Assembly: GCF_026626335.1 (NCBI RefSeq)
Contig: NZ_JAPNTZ010000004.1
Location: 434,001-498,000 of the forward strand
Direction: 5' to 3'
Length of the DNA: 64,000 nt
DNA from: Paractinoplanes pyxinae
GTDB lineage: Bacteria > Actinomycetota > Actinomycetes > Mycobacteriales > Micromonosporaceae
Position 1 is the stretch's first letter. The number at the start of each line of letters is the position of its first letter. The position numbers and the translations under genes are program-made. Positions 33,747 to 43,842 of this stretch are shown here, in pieces. Below the pieces are notes generated by a model. That model was given only the letters and a program-made list of their open reading frames with translations. It made no database searches and was not told where the DNA came from.

Positions 33747-34100
33747 TCAGTGGCGGTGGCGCAGCATCGGGACGAGCATGGCCGGGAACATCAGGATGTG
33801 GCCGGCCGTCATGAGGGCGTCGCCGCTGATCAGATTCATCCAGTACGGGATGAGGAGCAGCACGAAGGGGGCGGACATCCAGGCGCACATCTCGCCGATG
33901 TGCAGCCAGGAGTGTTTGCGGATGCGCATCCAGGCCGCCATGCCGATCGACATGTTCGTGGCCATCACCAGGGCCGCGGCGTCGGGGTGGTCGTGCAGGC
34001 CGGGCAGGGCCATCGACCACAGTGGGGCGAGGGCGAACATTCCCACGAACATGGCGACGACCATCTCGAGGTAATGGCCGGCGAAGCGGAGAGTTCTCAT
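33747..34100 (-). CDS. Small four-helix membrane protein
   Basis: 117 residues from ATG 34100 (MRTLRFAGHYLEMVVAM at the N-terminus). About four hydrophobic helices are rich in Met, Trp and His (MNLISGDALMTAGHILMFPA, RHRH at the C-terminus). An in-frame GTG at 34163 overlaps the stop of the upstream response regulator by four bases and would add 21 hydrophilic residues; either start is possible. The operon position suggests it belongs to the two-component system. Function unknown. Confidence 0.65.
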   Translation of the reverse strand: MRTLRFAGHYLEMVVAMFVGMFALAPLWSMALPGLHDHPDAAALVMATNMSIGMAAWMRIRKHSWLHIGEMCAWMSAPFVLLLIPYWMNLISGDALMTAGHILMFPAMLVPMLRHRH

Positions 34101-34159
34101 GCCCTGAATCGTCGCGGCGGGCCGGTCATGGTCGCAGGTGCCGGAAGTCACGGCCGGGG

Positions 34160-34804
34160 TCACGACTGCAGCAGGCCCAGCTCCCGGGCGCGCAGGGCGG
34201 CCTGGGTGCGGTCGCGCACGCCGAGCTTGCCCAGGATCGTGGTGACGTGGTTCTTGACCGTGCCCTCGGCCAGGAACATCGCGGCGGCGATCTCGCGGTT
34301 GCTGCGCCCGCCGGCGAGCAGCCTCAGCACTTCCCGCTCCCGCTCCGAGAGCGGTACGGCCGGCGCCTCCGCCGCGGGCAGCTGGGCCACGCGCGCCACC
34401 ACCTTGGCCGCCACCGACGGCTGCAGCACGGACTCGCCGCGGGCGGCCGCGCGCACCGCCTCGACCAGGCGCTCCGACGACACGTCCTTGAGCAGGTAGC
34501 CGACGGCGCCCGCGCGCAGCGCCGCGAACACGTCGGCGTCGTCGTCGAAGGTGGTCAGCGCGATGACCCGGGTGGCCGGGTGCTCGTCGCGGATGCGGCG
34601 GGTGGCGGCCACGCCGTCGAGCACGGGCATCCGCAGGTCCATCAGCACCACGTCCGGGGTGTGCTCGGCGACCCGGCGCACGGCCTGCTCGCCGTCGCCC
34701 GCCTCGCCGACCACCTCCAGGTCGGTGCTGGCCGAGAGGAGCACACCCAAGGCCTCCCGGAACAGGGCCTGGTCGTCGACGAGCAGCACGCGTACGGGGG
34801 TCAT
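34160..34804 (-). CDS. NarL/LuxR-type response regulator
   Basis: 214 residues; ATG overlaps the kinase stop (ATGA). The receiver has DD at 10-11, phospho-acceptor Asp56 (VVLMDLRMP) and Lys105 (YLLKD). The LuxR helix-turn-helix (about 148-214) includes REREVLRLLAGGRSNREIA and VKNHVTTILGKLGV. It is the cognate regulator of the adjacent DesK/NarX-like kinase; the target may include the membrane-protein gene downstream. Confidence 0.92.
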   Translation of the reverse strand: MTPVRVLLVDDQALFREALGVLLSASTDLEVVGEAGDGEQAVRRVAEHTPDVVLMDLRMPVLDGVAATRRIRDEHPATRVIALTTFDDDADVFAALRAGAVGYLLKDVSSERLVEAVRAAARGESVLQPSVAAKVVARVAQLPAAEAPAVPLSEREREVLRLLAGGRSNREIAAAMFLAEGTVKNHVTTILGKLGVRDRTQAALRARELGLLQS

Positions 34805-35862
34805 CCCGGCACCTCCATGCGCAGGGTCGCCCCGGCGCCGGGCGCCGAGTCGAGCGTCAGCCGGCCACCCAGCTGGGCGGCGCGTTCCCGCAGGCCGAGC
34901 AGGCCGAACCCGCCTGGGCCGTCCGCTGTGGTCACTCCGGCGCCGTTGTCGCGCACTTCCAGCCGTACGCGGGAAGGGTCGGAGAAGTCGAGGACGAGCT
35001 CGGCCCTGGTGGCGCGCGCGTGCTTGCGGACGTTGGTCAGGCCCTCCTGAGCGGCGCGGACCAGCGACTCCTCGGCCTCGGCGGGCAGTGGACGGCGGTC
35101 GCCCCGGACGTCCAGCGCGGCCGGCAACCCGGCCGATTCGGTCAGCGCCCGCAACGCCTCGGGGAGCGGGACCGGTGGACGCTCGGCCCGCAGCGCGCCC
35201 ACCGAACGCCGTACCTCGCGAAGGGCCTCCTCGGCCTGCTCCTGAGCCTTGCCCAGCATGTCGTCGGCCCGTGCCGGTTCGGCCGCCAGCACGGCCCGGG
35301 CCGCCTTGATCTGCATCTGCACGACGGTCAGGGCGTGCCCGAGCCCGTCGTGGATGTCGCGCGCGACCCGGTTGCGCTCCTCCAGGGTGGCCAGCGCCTC
35401 CACCTTGAGCTGGGCCTGCGCCAATGCCGTACGCGCGTCGCGCTCCCGCATCAGCAGCTTGGTGACGACGGCCGCGAACGCGCCGACCGCGAACAGCCCG
35501 ATCCCTTCGCGCAGACCCTCGGCCAGCGCCATGCCGGTGTGGAAGAACGGCAGCAGCACCACGACGACGGCGACCGCGGCCACCGGCAGCAGCAGGGTGG
35601 CCTGGATGACCAGCACGACAAGCATGAGCGTGGCGCCGACCGAGGCGGCCGACAGCACGAAGACCGCGAACCCCAGCCCGAACAGCGTGGCTACATACGC
35701 GTACCGGAAACCCCGGCGCTCGACCCACGCGAACCCGAGCGTGGCGGCCACCGCGAACAGAAAGCCCGGCAGCAGCGCGACGCCGTCACGGTGACCGCCG
35801 CCGACGTCGACGAGCAACGTCAGAAACGCCGCGACGGTCAGCGCGGCCATGGCCGGTTTCAC
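34801..35862 (-). CDS. NarX/DesK-type sensor histidine kinase (HisKA_3)
   Basis: The start is GTG 35862, chosen from a good promoter positioned so that transcription begins there; it gives 353 residues. Four to five membrane segments (5-135) make a mostly membrane-embedded sensor. HisKA_3 has His171 in RVARDIHDGLGHALT. The ATPase has QEGLTNVRKHA, RDNGAG and GFGLLGLRERAAQLGG. It phosphorylates the coupled NarL-type regulator. The signal is probably membrane state or a lipophilic compound (inference from topology). Confidence 0.9.
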   Translation of the reverse strand: MKPAMAALTVAAFLTLLVDVGGGHRDGVALLPGFLFAVAATLGFAWVERRGFRYAYVATLFGLGFAVFVLSAASVGATLMLVVLVIQATLLLPVAAVAVVVVLLPFFHTGMALAEGLREGIGLFAVGAFAAVVTKLLMRERDARTALAQAQLKVEALATLEERNRVARDIHDGLGHALTVVQMQIKAARAVLAAEPARADDMLGKAQEQAEEALREVRRSVGALRAERPPVPLPEALRALTESAGLPAALDVRGDRRPLPAEAEESLVRAAQEGLTNVRKHARATRAELVLDFSDPSRVRLEVRDNGAGVTTADGPGGFGLLGLRERAAQLGGRLTLDSAPGAGATLRMEVPG

Positions 35863-35869
35863 GCCCCCC

Positions 35870-35898
35870 ACTGTCGCGGGCGGACGCCCCCGGGTCAA
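35870..35898 (-). promoter_or_regulatory. Promoter of the HK-RR operon (leaderless)
   Basis: On the minus strand -35 TTGACC (35898-35893), 17-bp spacer, -10 GACAGT (35875-35870), then seven bases to the GTG at 35862. Confidence 0.65.
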
Positions 35899-35910
35899 AG
35901 CGGTTGCCCG

Positions 35911-38900
35911 CTACAGCGGCATCGGGTCGACGTCGCAGTTGGCGCGCTCCCCGGCCAGGGCGGCCGCGATTGCCGGGTGCTCCCGCCCCAGCACGCGCCG
36001 GTAGGCGTCCACCACGGCGTTGAATCGCTGGTTGCCCTCCTCCGCGCGGCCGACCCCGATCAGGTCGAAGGCGTAGTTGAGGGAGCAGGCCAACGTGGAC
36101 GGGTGCTCCGGGCCAAGCATCCGCTCGGACCGGGTCATGGTGTCTGCGTCGAGATCGAGCGCGGCCGCGTGGTCGCCCGCCGCGGCCAGGTCGCTGGCCA
36201 GGTTGGTGGCGCACGTCAGCGTCAGCACGTGATCCGGGCCCAGACTTTCGCGCAACCCGGCGTAGGCCGCTGAGTCGTGATCGCGGGCCGCGTCGGCCTC
36301 ACCCAGCAGCCGGAGCACGATCCCCAGGTTGGTGCGGGCGTACAACGTGTACGGGTGGTCGGGCCGCAGCTTGTCGCGGTACTCGTGCCAGGTCTGCTCG
36401 GCCAGTTCCTTCGCGTCGTCCAGTTGATCGTTCTCACGCAGGTCGACCGCGTAGTCCAGAGCGCAGGCAATGGCTTCCGGGCTCAGCTCACCGGACATCG
36501 TGCGAAGCACGTCCATCGTCTCCTTGGCCAGCTTGCGCGCTGCGGTCTGGTCACCGGCCCGGCGGCGGGCGACGGCGAGGTTGCGCGCGGCCAAAAGGGT
36601 GATCGGATGGCTCGGACCGAGCGCGCGGTGGGTGCGTTCGTACAGGAGCTCTTGTTGCTTGTGCGCTTCTATGTACTCGCCGTACTCACGCAGATCGAGT
36701 GTCAGGCCGTTCTGGGTGAGCAGACTGAGCGGGTGATCGGGACCGAGCACGGCGACCCGCCGCCGGACGGTGTCCATGTCCTGCTGCAGTGCCGTCCGGA
36801 AGTCGCCGGCCGCACGCAGGCTGGCCCCGAGCGAGTGCGCCGTGGTGAGAGTGTGTGGGTAGTCAGGCCCGAAGACCCGGTTCGAGATCTCGTAGGCCTC
36901 AGATCCCAGGCGTACCGCGCCGGCGAAGTCTCCGGCGGCCCGCCTGTCGTCCGCAACCAGGATCATCGCGTCCAGGGTTTCCTCGTCGTCGTGGCCGACC
37001 GACGCCCGCAGCTTCTCCAGGCAGTCGGCGTTGATTGCGGCGGCCGCTGCGAAGTTGCCTAGCTGCCGCTCGACGAAGGCCAGCCACCGGGCGGCCTTGA
37101 GGATCTGCGGATCCTCCGGCGCCAGCATGGTCCGCCAGCGGTCGACCACCTTGAGGGCGTACTCACGGCATCCGCGCTGATCACCTAGGAAGAACAGGAA
37201 ACCGACGATGTCGATGGCGAGCTGGCGGGCCCACTCGTCCTCGCAGTCGATGATGTTCGATGCGAACACGTGCGGCAGGAGGGCGTGGAACCGGGGCCAC
37301 TGCGCGGCGCCGCCCGCGTTGCCGGGATTGCCGCCGGCCAGCAGCAGGTGAGCGGCGTGCCGCATCTCTTCCTGGTCGTCGGCCGAAAGCTGGTCGATCA
37401 CCACGTTCCGCACCAACCGGTGCAGCTGGATGGTCTGTTCGCGATAGTCGGTGCGGGCCAGGCCGTACCGCTCGATCTGACGGAACGCGAGATTCAGCCT
37501 GCTCGGGTTCTGCAGGGTCGCGTCCATCTCGGGCGAGATGTTGAAGTTGCGCGGGGTGAGGAAGAGCTCGAGCGAGATCGGCTCCGGAGCCATGAACGAA
37601 CAGGCCTGCAGCAGTTGCAGGGCGACCGGATTCTCCTGGTCGAGCCGCTCGAGCGCGACTGTCCAGGCCGCTGCCACGGCGACCTCGTAGTCCTCGCGGT
37701 GGGCCAGCTCGCCGAGTTCCCGGCGCTTGCGGGTAAGCAGGTTCATGTACTGGGCGACCGGCATCTCTGTGGTGGCCAGCCAGGACGCCGCCTGACCGAT
37801 CGCCAGCGGCAGGTCGTCGAGGACCTCGGCCAGACGGCCCGCATCCTCGACGCTCATCTCCGGGTTCCGCTTGAGCAGGAGAGCGATGCTCTCCGCGCGT
37901 TCGAAAACGCCGATCTTGATGGGGGTGGGCGACGTCGGTCCAGTCCTCGTTGCGGGACGTGATGAGGACCTTGCCCGTGCCGTCGTGCGGAAGATAGGGC
38001 CGGACGGTGTCGATCGTCTCGGCGTTGTCGAAGATCAGCAACCAGTTCGGATAGGGCGATCCGGCCTTGAGCGCTGCCTTGACCGCGCGCACTGCGGCGC
38101 CGCTGTCCGCTCCCAGATCCAGACCGAGCTTGCCACCGAGATCGGACAGAGCCCGCAAGATCTGGCTGGGCTGCTCGGACGGCACGAACCACACCACGGA
38201 GAAGTCGGATCGGTGGCGGTACGCGTATTCGGTAGCGATCTGTGACTTGCCGACGCCGCCCATTCCGTGGAGCGCCTGAGGCAGCACGGCGGCGACGCTG
38301 CCGCGGCGAAGCTGCAGGTCCAGCGCATCCAGCATGCTTTCCCGGCCCGTGAAATCTCCATTGCGGGGCGGCACGTTCCCCCAGATGACCGCGTCCGTCT
38401 CGGGCCGGAGCAGTGAGTTGATCGAGGTGGCGATGGCGGTCGGCCCCGGCCGCGCGGCCGGGGACTCCCAGAGACCCGATTCGCGCGGGCCAGGTGTGGA
38501 CGGCACGACACTCACCTCCGGTGCCTGTGCGGCAGGATACTGATCGATCACCCGCTTGAGGCGGTTCGCGCGGGCGGCGTACGGACCGGAGAGAGCCCGT
38601 AGCACCGCGAGCTCGACCTGGGCGTACGGCAGGGTCTCGGCGTTGACCTCAGTCTCCGGCCGTTCGCCGGGTTCCGCCAGTACGTGCAGCAGCCGGCTCG
38701 CGGCTGGTTGCCGGTCACCGTAGAACCCGGCCACGATCTCGACCACGTGCACGGTCTCGTCCCGGCCGGCGAAGGCCAGAAGAGCCTCCCGCACGCCGGG
38801 CCGGAAGGCCAGCTCGTTGCCGGCCCCCGACTGCACCAGCAGCGGGCTGGTGACCACCTCGGCCAGGTGCACCGGATGCGAGGCCGGCAGCAGCACGCCC

Positions 38901-39697
38901 TGCACCACCCGCAACGCCTCGAGGTCGAGGGGCGCGGAGGCGATGAAGGTGGCCAAGCGGAACGCTTGCGACGAGGACTCGGTGCGGAACCGGCTGACCA
39001 GTTCCTCAGGGTCGGCGCTCGGCGGCGGCTCGGTCGGGGTCGCGTGGTGAGCCGGCCCAGGGGAGCGTTCCGGGTCGGCCACATACGCGACGGCGTCGAA
39101 CCAGCGCTCGGGCGCGCCGGCGATGAGCGTGGCCCACCAGTCGAGCCAGCGAGGGCTGAGTTCGAGCAGGGGCACAGCGATCGCCGACTGGTGCAACGGC
39201 TGGTCGAAGAGATTCATCCACTCGAGCGGCTCGCGGATGCTCAGCTCGGCATTCGTGGCCATGGCGCGGGTCGCGGACAGCCGGAGCAGACGCGGCGCCA
39301 GATTGGTGCGGTGCCAGCGCTCCTGGGGATACGGATTGACTATGGCCACCGGGGCGGCCCGGCCCCACGATTGGAGCAGCACTCCGGCTTCACGCTGGGC
39401 CCAGAACCCGTTCAACCCGTCGGTCAGCACGATGATGAGCTGCCCTTCGGGAAGGGCGAACTGCTCCGGGTCTCGGAAACCGGTGAGGTGGTGGGCGTTC
39501 ACGTCGGTGAAAACGGTCGCGGCCAGTTCCTGGAACGCGTCGACCGTGGGCCGCCACACCCGCATCGACGGGCTGTCGTCCACCACCAGCGCGAGGCTGG
39601 GCGCGTGCGCGACGAATCGCCGCAGGCCGGCCGCCAGGTCGTCGCTGTTCGGCAGCGCCCTCACCGGGTGACCGTCGAAACTATGTAAGTCCGTCAC
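35911..39697 (-). CDS. fxsT: vWA-like / NB-ARC / TPR protein of the FxsT type, interrupted by a +1 homopolymer frameshift
   Basis: Start GTG 39697, behind GGAGG and overlapping the VMAP gene stop. The N-terminal SAV_2336/vWA-like domain has DxSxS at residues 40-44 (DDSPS). A P-loop NB-ARC ATPase has GMGGVGKS (478-485), LLIFDNAE and VLITSRN. About twelve C-terminal TPRs repeat the LGP(D/E)HP(L/S/Y)TL signature. The frame breaks at a run of five G (37921-37925, plus strand); with four G the text reads ITSRNEDWTDVAHPIKIGVF and continues to the stop at 35911. Total length is one base over a multiple of three, as expected. The product would be ~1261 aa. FxsT proteins accompany FxSxx-COOH peptide loci. 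Confidence 0.8.
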
Positions 39698-41847
39698 GGC
39701 CTTCCTCCGCCCCCGTCGTCGACCAGTCTGGTCGGGTCGTCCCAGAGCAGAGCCACCGAGCGGCCGTAGTGATGTGGCTCGGCCACCTCGCGTCGTGCGG
39801 CCTCGACTCGCGCCACCTTCAGGTGTGCCGGCAGAGAGCTGGGATTCTCGGTGAGATCTTCCAGATTGCCTTTGGTGTCGGCCGGCGCTTGGCGCGGACG
39901 CTGATCCCACAGGATTATCGGCACGCCGGCCTTGAGCGCAGCGCGCAGTTCCCGGGCGCCCAGTTCGTCGTCCGGCGGCGCGCTCAACACGACGACTACG
40001 CGTCGATCGTTACCGCTCAATTCGTGTGACCACGACTCCACACTGGCTTGCGGAAAGCTGTAACGCGTTCCCCATTGGACCTGGCCAGTGAACGGCTGCT
40101 GTTCGAGACGTTCCCAGCGGTTGATCCAGTCTCGCCGGACGCTGTGCGCCCGCATGCGTTCGCCGCTGCGAACGGCCACCTCGTAGAGGACGCAGATCGG
40201 CTCAGGATCATCCATGCGCAATGTCCGATACCATTGGACCGGCAAGTTGATCATGCTGGTCGGGAGCACGAACTCGATGCCCGCTTGCCCCTTCGTCCGC
40301 AGCTCGGCCCACGTGCGCTCGGCACCGTCGATGTGCCGGCTGACCGCCTCCTCGATCTGCTGCTCGGTGATGTCATCCACGGTCAGCCGGCGGGGACGCC
40401 ACGGTCCGGCGTGCTCCTGGATGAAGGAGGTGACGCGAAATCGCCTCCGGTTGATGCCGTCCACGGCCAGCTCGATGACCAGTGCGGGTCCGGCGCCGGG
40501 AGCGACCGGCCGTGCGCCGGACCCGGATCGCAGGCGTGCGCGCAGAGCCTCGTCCACACCCGCGTCCCGGGTGTAGTCGGCGATCCAGGCGTCGAGCCGA
40601 TCGGCTAGGCCTGTGTCGGTGGGCCGAATGACTTCGGCGAGGTAGGCGAGGAACACGATCGCCGGGCTCAACCCGGACGCTCCGGCGTTGCGGCTGGCCA
40701 GGCTGTGAAATGCTTCGGCCGGAACGTGCGGGGGCTCGTTCGGCACCTGTTGTGGGCCAGGATTAGCGTGGGACTGGAGAGTTTCCTGCCAGACGGGCTC
40801 GATGTCGAGGTCGGCCGGAACTTTGCGCAGGATCGCGTCGAGGGCTTGCTGACCCGTGTCGTCGACGAGCGGCAACGGGGACGCCTTCTGCGGGGCCGGG
40901 CTGACCCTCACCGGCTTCGCTACCCCAAGAAGCGCGCGGACGTAAGCGGCCGCTACGTAGGACGCGTACGGATGCCAACTGTCGTTCTTGCCTGTGCGCT
41001 CGCAATAGTCCGCGACACTGCGGACCATGAACCAGCTCTTGCCGATGAGGCTCGTCCCGGCCGCGACGCCGACGCCCTCCATCTCGACCGCGTACATGCT
41101 GGGGAACTCGCTCGCCAGTTCGTCGCGAAGATCTTCGTCGGCCATCAGGGTGTCGGACGAGCCGATGACTCCGTAGTGGACGCGGGGCATGTTCGCAGGA
41201 GTGTCGCTCTCGGGTCGGGGCGGATGCGCGGTCGGATAGCCGCGCGCGTAAAGGATGTCGGTCTCTTCGGAAGGGCGAGGGAACTCGGCGGCCCGGGGCG
41301 ACCGGACGGGATCAAGCCAGTGTTCCCACCGCCGGTCGCCGCGACCGGCGGCCATCCGCAGCTCGTTCATCGCCTGCACGAGCTGGAGCGAGATCGAACC
41401 GGCGCCCTGCGGGCCGCGCAGACTGGTCGTGCCGTCCTCGCGCCGTACGCTGCCGTAGTTGACGATGCCCTCGTGCGCCACCACGATGTCGCCCAGCCGC
41501 ACGTGCTTGTGGGGCTGGCGTGGGCGAGGAATGCCGCCGGCGATGCCGGTCATGATCACCGTTCGGATGTTCGGGAACGTACGGAGCATGTGGGCGCAGC
41601 AGGTCGCGGCCAGTTGAGTGCCGTCGCGTGGCGGGATCAAAAGGACGACCGAATGGAACTGGCCGGCCGTGCCACTGGGAATCCGACCCAGACGGTAGTC
41701 GTTGGGGTCGTCGTCGTCCTTGTATGTCCGGACATCGTCCACGACTTCGATCAGCGCACCGAGCTCGACCGGCAGGGCGGCCATGATGCCGAACGTGACC
41801 TCATGGGGCTGGATCGTCGTCGAGCCGACGTCTTCCGTGTTCGACAC
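39694..41847 (-). CDS. Nucleoside phosphorylase-like domain fused to VMAP-C-like domain
   Basis: 717 residues, GTG start with GGAG six bases upstream. Residues ~17-310 are a PNP/MTA-nucleosidase fold: TFGIMAALPVELGALI, VIMTGIAGGI, LGDIVVAHEGIVNYG, AVEMEGVGVAAG and MVRSVADYCERTG. A linker with a small helical segment (370-430) follows. The C-terminal ~470-700 resembles VMAP-C: IEFVLPTSMINLPVQWYR, VVVVLSAPPDDELG and AGVPIILWDQR. In conflict systems of this class the phosphorylase is proposed as a nucleotide-sensing or effector module and VMAP as the coupling part. It overlaps the NB-ARC/TPR gene (GTGA). Confidence 0.78.
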   Translation of the reverse strand: MSNTEDVGSTTIQPHEVTFGIMAALPVELGALIEVVDDVRTYKDDDDPNDYRLGRIPSGTAGQFHSVVLLIPPRDGTQLAATCCAHMLRTFPNIRTVIMTGIAGGIPRPRQPHKHVRLGDIVVAHEGIVNYGSVRREDGTTSLRGPQGAGSISLQLVQAMNELRMAAGRGDRRWEHWLDPVRSPRAAEFPRPSEETDILYARGYPTAHPPRPESDTPANMPRVHYGVIGSSDTLMADEDLRDELASEFPSMYAVEMEGVGVAAGTSLIGKSWFMVRSVADYCERTGKNDSWHPYASYVAAAYVRALLGVAKPVRVSPAPQKASPLPLVDDTGQQALDAILRKVPADLDIEPVWQETLQSHANPGPQQVPNEPPHVPAEAFHSLASRNAGASGLSPAIVFLAYLAEVIRPTDTGLADRLDAWIADYTRDAGVDEALRARLRSGSGARPVAPGAGPALVIELAVDGINRRRFRVTSFIQEHAGPWRPRRLTVDDITEQQIEEAVSRHIDGAERTWAELRTKGQAGIEFVLPTSMINLPVQWYRTLRMDDPEPICVLYEVAVRSGERMRAHSVRRDWINRWERLEQQPFTGQVQWGTRYSFPQASVESWSHELSGNDRRVVVVLSAPPDDELGARELRAALKAGVPIILWDQRPRQAPADTKGNLEDLTENPSSLPAHLKVARVEAARREVAEPHHYGRSVALLWDDPTRLVDDGGGGRP

Positions 41848-41983
41848 GCCCCGCTCCGTCCCGCCACAAGTGATCGAAGGCGACTGACATCACGAGTGCG
41901 GAAATCCGCCTCGGAAAATCAGTATCACCGACACCACTGACGGCGTACAGATACGTGGTCACACGTGAATCGGGTTCACGCTC
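41848..41983 (-). promoter_or_regulatory. 136-bp gap with two nested inverted repeats inside the conflict/RiPP locus
   Basis: CGTGAA-TCGGG-TTCACG (41964-41980) and ACGTG-N4-CACGT (41953-41966) overlap just after the HExxH gene stop. They may form alternative hairpins (attenuation between the peptide genes and the ATPase genes) or an operator. No clear -10/-35 pair was found. Confidence 0.35.
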
Positions 41984-43792
41984 CTAGTGATCTTCATGGA
42001 TGGCCTGCGCCTCAAGCGGAGACCGCGCCGCCACCCAGGCGGCCACCGCGACCGGGGAATGCGCCGCGTCACTCGCGCGGTGGACGGCCATCACCAGTTC
42101 GGGTCGCCGCAGCAGAGCGGATGCCGCGGCCGGCTGCTGCGACCCGCGGGCGAGTGCCAGGCCCAGGCCGGTCCACGCGTCGACCGACTCCGGATCCAAC
42201 GCGATTTCTTCGCTGAAGGCGGCGGCCGCCTTGTCGTGCTCGCCGGCGAAGAGCGTGATGTCGGCGGCGGTCAGCGCGGCACCCCAGTCCTCGTCACGCG
42301 CCTCCGCCAGGCGTTGCGGGGCGAGCAGTTGCCGGCGGGCCAGGCCGAGCCGGGCGGCCGACCAATGCTTCATACCGAGGTCGGGTAGCACTTCGGACTC
42401 GCCGGCGGCGACCGGATCGGCGTTGCCGGTCAGCAGCGACTCGGTCAGGGCGGCGACGTCCTCCGCGCGCGGACGGCAATGCCTGATCCGCCAGCCGGCC
42501 CGGTGAGCGTCGGCGACGAGGCGGGCCATGGCGCGCGCCCGCGGGTCGACGTCGTCGGGCCACTGCCGCATCGTGGCGCCGAGGCCTTCGGCGAAGTCGC
42601 GCCCGCGTTCGGTGAGGTTGCCGTCCCGCAGGGCGATGCCCAGCGCCTCGGTGGTTTGCAGGTGCGCGTAGGCGTACTCGAAGTCGGTGGCGACATCGGC
42701 CGCCCTCGACGGCCGGACACGCCAGAAGTCCGCGATCGCCATGAAGGCGTAGATGCCCTGCAACAGTCCGCCGGCCGGGCGTGGGTCGTCCCGCCACGGC
42801 GCGTACAGGCAGGGCCGGCCTGAACCCTCGGTGAGGGTGTGCAGATGCATCAGCCCGCCGAGCTTGATGTGCGTGAACTCGTGGGCCAGCGAGACGGCCA
42901 GCTCGACCGCGTCCGGGGGCGGCGAGCACATGATGGCGCCGAAGGCGTCACCGGTCGACGCGCTGCGGGTGCCCCAGCCGTCGCCCACCGGCAACGGCAC
43001 CAGAGACGTGACCCCGGCCGCGATCGCCTCGGCCATGGGGCGGTGATCGCTGACCAGAATGGCCCAGGCGTCGCGCAGCAGGTTGGCCCACCACTGGAAC
43101 TCGGGCGGGGAGAGGCGCCGCGGGGGCACCGGGTCGGCCAGGTCGCGCATCGGGTCGAGGTCGTCGAGCCAGACCGTGAGGCGCACGTCCTGACCGACCG
43201 TCAGGCGGCGCAGCGGCCACCAGCCGTTCCCGTCGCCCGCGCTGGGCGGGACGTCGATGAGCTGGTCGCCGTGGCGCAGCCGGATGCGGCCGTCCTCGGT
43301 CTCGGCCTCGGCCCCGGACCAGCGCGGGCAGCCGTCGAAGAAGGCCAAGCCGAACTGGGGGATCAGGGCGCGGCCGTCGGTCAGCGGGACTGTTGCGCGG
43401 TAGGCCTGACCGGTCGCGGCCGAGGCGGCGATGGCCACCGCGTGCAGCTGGGCGAAGTCGTGGCCGGCGGGCGCGGTGCTCGTCGTGCCGCCGTGGTGGC
43501 GTCGCAACGCGTACGAGAGCCAGGCGCCCACCTGCGGGTGCATGAGGACGGAGGCCACCGCATACGGGTCGTGCTTCTCGGCCCGCTCCAGGGCCACCCA
43601 TGCCTCGTCGATCGGGGCGACACCGCGGGACGCGTCGAGCAGGGCGCGCAGCATGACCAGGCGGCGGCTGTGCTCGGCCTGGCGCAGCTTACCGATCACC
43701 TCAGGCGAGCCGCCGCCGGACGCGAGGGCCTGGAAGTCCGCCGCGGGCAGAGTGATGTGGTGCGGGGATTCTTCGATCTGCGCGGGGGACAC
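41984..43792 (-). CDS. HExxH-motif putative peptide-modifying enzyme (mod_HExxH / aKG-HExxH hydroxylase type)
   Basis: 602 residues, GTG start. HEFTH at 304-308 sits in LAVSLAHEFTHIKLGGLMHL, followed by an Arg-rich CLYAPWRDDPRP region, the arrangement of the HExxH domain found next to FxSxx-COOH peptide precursors. Family members have been reported as iron/2-oxoglutarate-dependent peptide beta-hydroxylases rather than proteases. The C-terminal ~80 residues include a TPR-like repeat (DITLFAGEHDKAAAAFSEEI). It lies 50 bp after a 61-residue candidate precursor. No radical SAM gene, the usual partner, is in the window. Confidence 0.78.
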   Translation of the reverse strand: MSPAQIEESPHHITLPAADFQALASGGGSPEVIGKLRQAEHSRRLVMLRALLDASRGVAPIDEAWVALERAEKHDPYAVASVLMHPQVGAWLSYALRRHHGGTTSTAPAGHDFAQLHAVAIAASAATGQAYRATVPLTDGRALIPQFGLAFFDGCPRWSGAEAETEDGRIRLRHGDQLIDVPPSAGDGNGWWPLRRLTVGQDVRLTVWLDDLDPMRDLADPVPPRRLSPPEFQWWANLLRDAWAILVSDHRPMAEAIAAGVTSLVPLPVGDGWGTRSASTGDAFGAIMCSPPPDAVELAVSLAHEFTHIKLGGLMHLHTLTEGSGRPCLYAPWRDDPRPAGGLLQGIYAFMAIADFWRVRPSRAADVATDFEYAYAHLQTTEALGIALRDGNLTERGRDFAEGLGATMRQWPDDVDPRARAMARLVADAHRAGWRIRHCRPRAEDVAALTESLLTGNADPVAAGESEVLPDLGMKHWSAARLGLARRQLLAPQRLAEARDEDWGAALTAADITLFAGEHDKAAAAFSEEIALDPESVDAWTGLGLALARGSQQPAAASALLRRPELVMAVHRASDAAHSPVAVAAWVAARSPLEAQAIHEDH

Positions 43793-43842
43793 AGTGATCG
43801 GACGCTCCTCGGGCTTCGTCGGTCGAGGTCGGTGCGGACGGG

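Noticed and set aside
41984..43792. Calling the HExxH protein a metalloprotease
   Set aside because: HExxH alone suggests a zincin, but the domain context beside a small peptide and an FxsT-type gene fits the peptide-modifying HExxH family better; no third zinc ligand pattern of known peptidases was seen.
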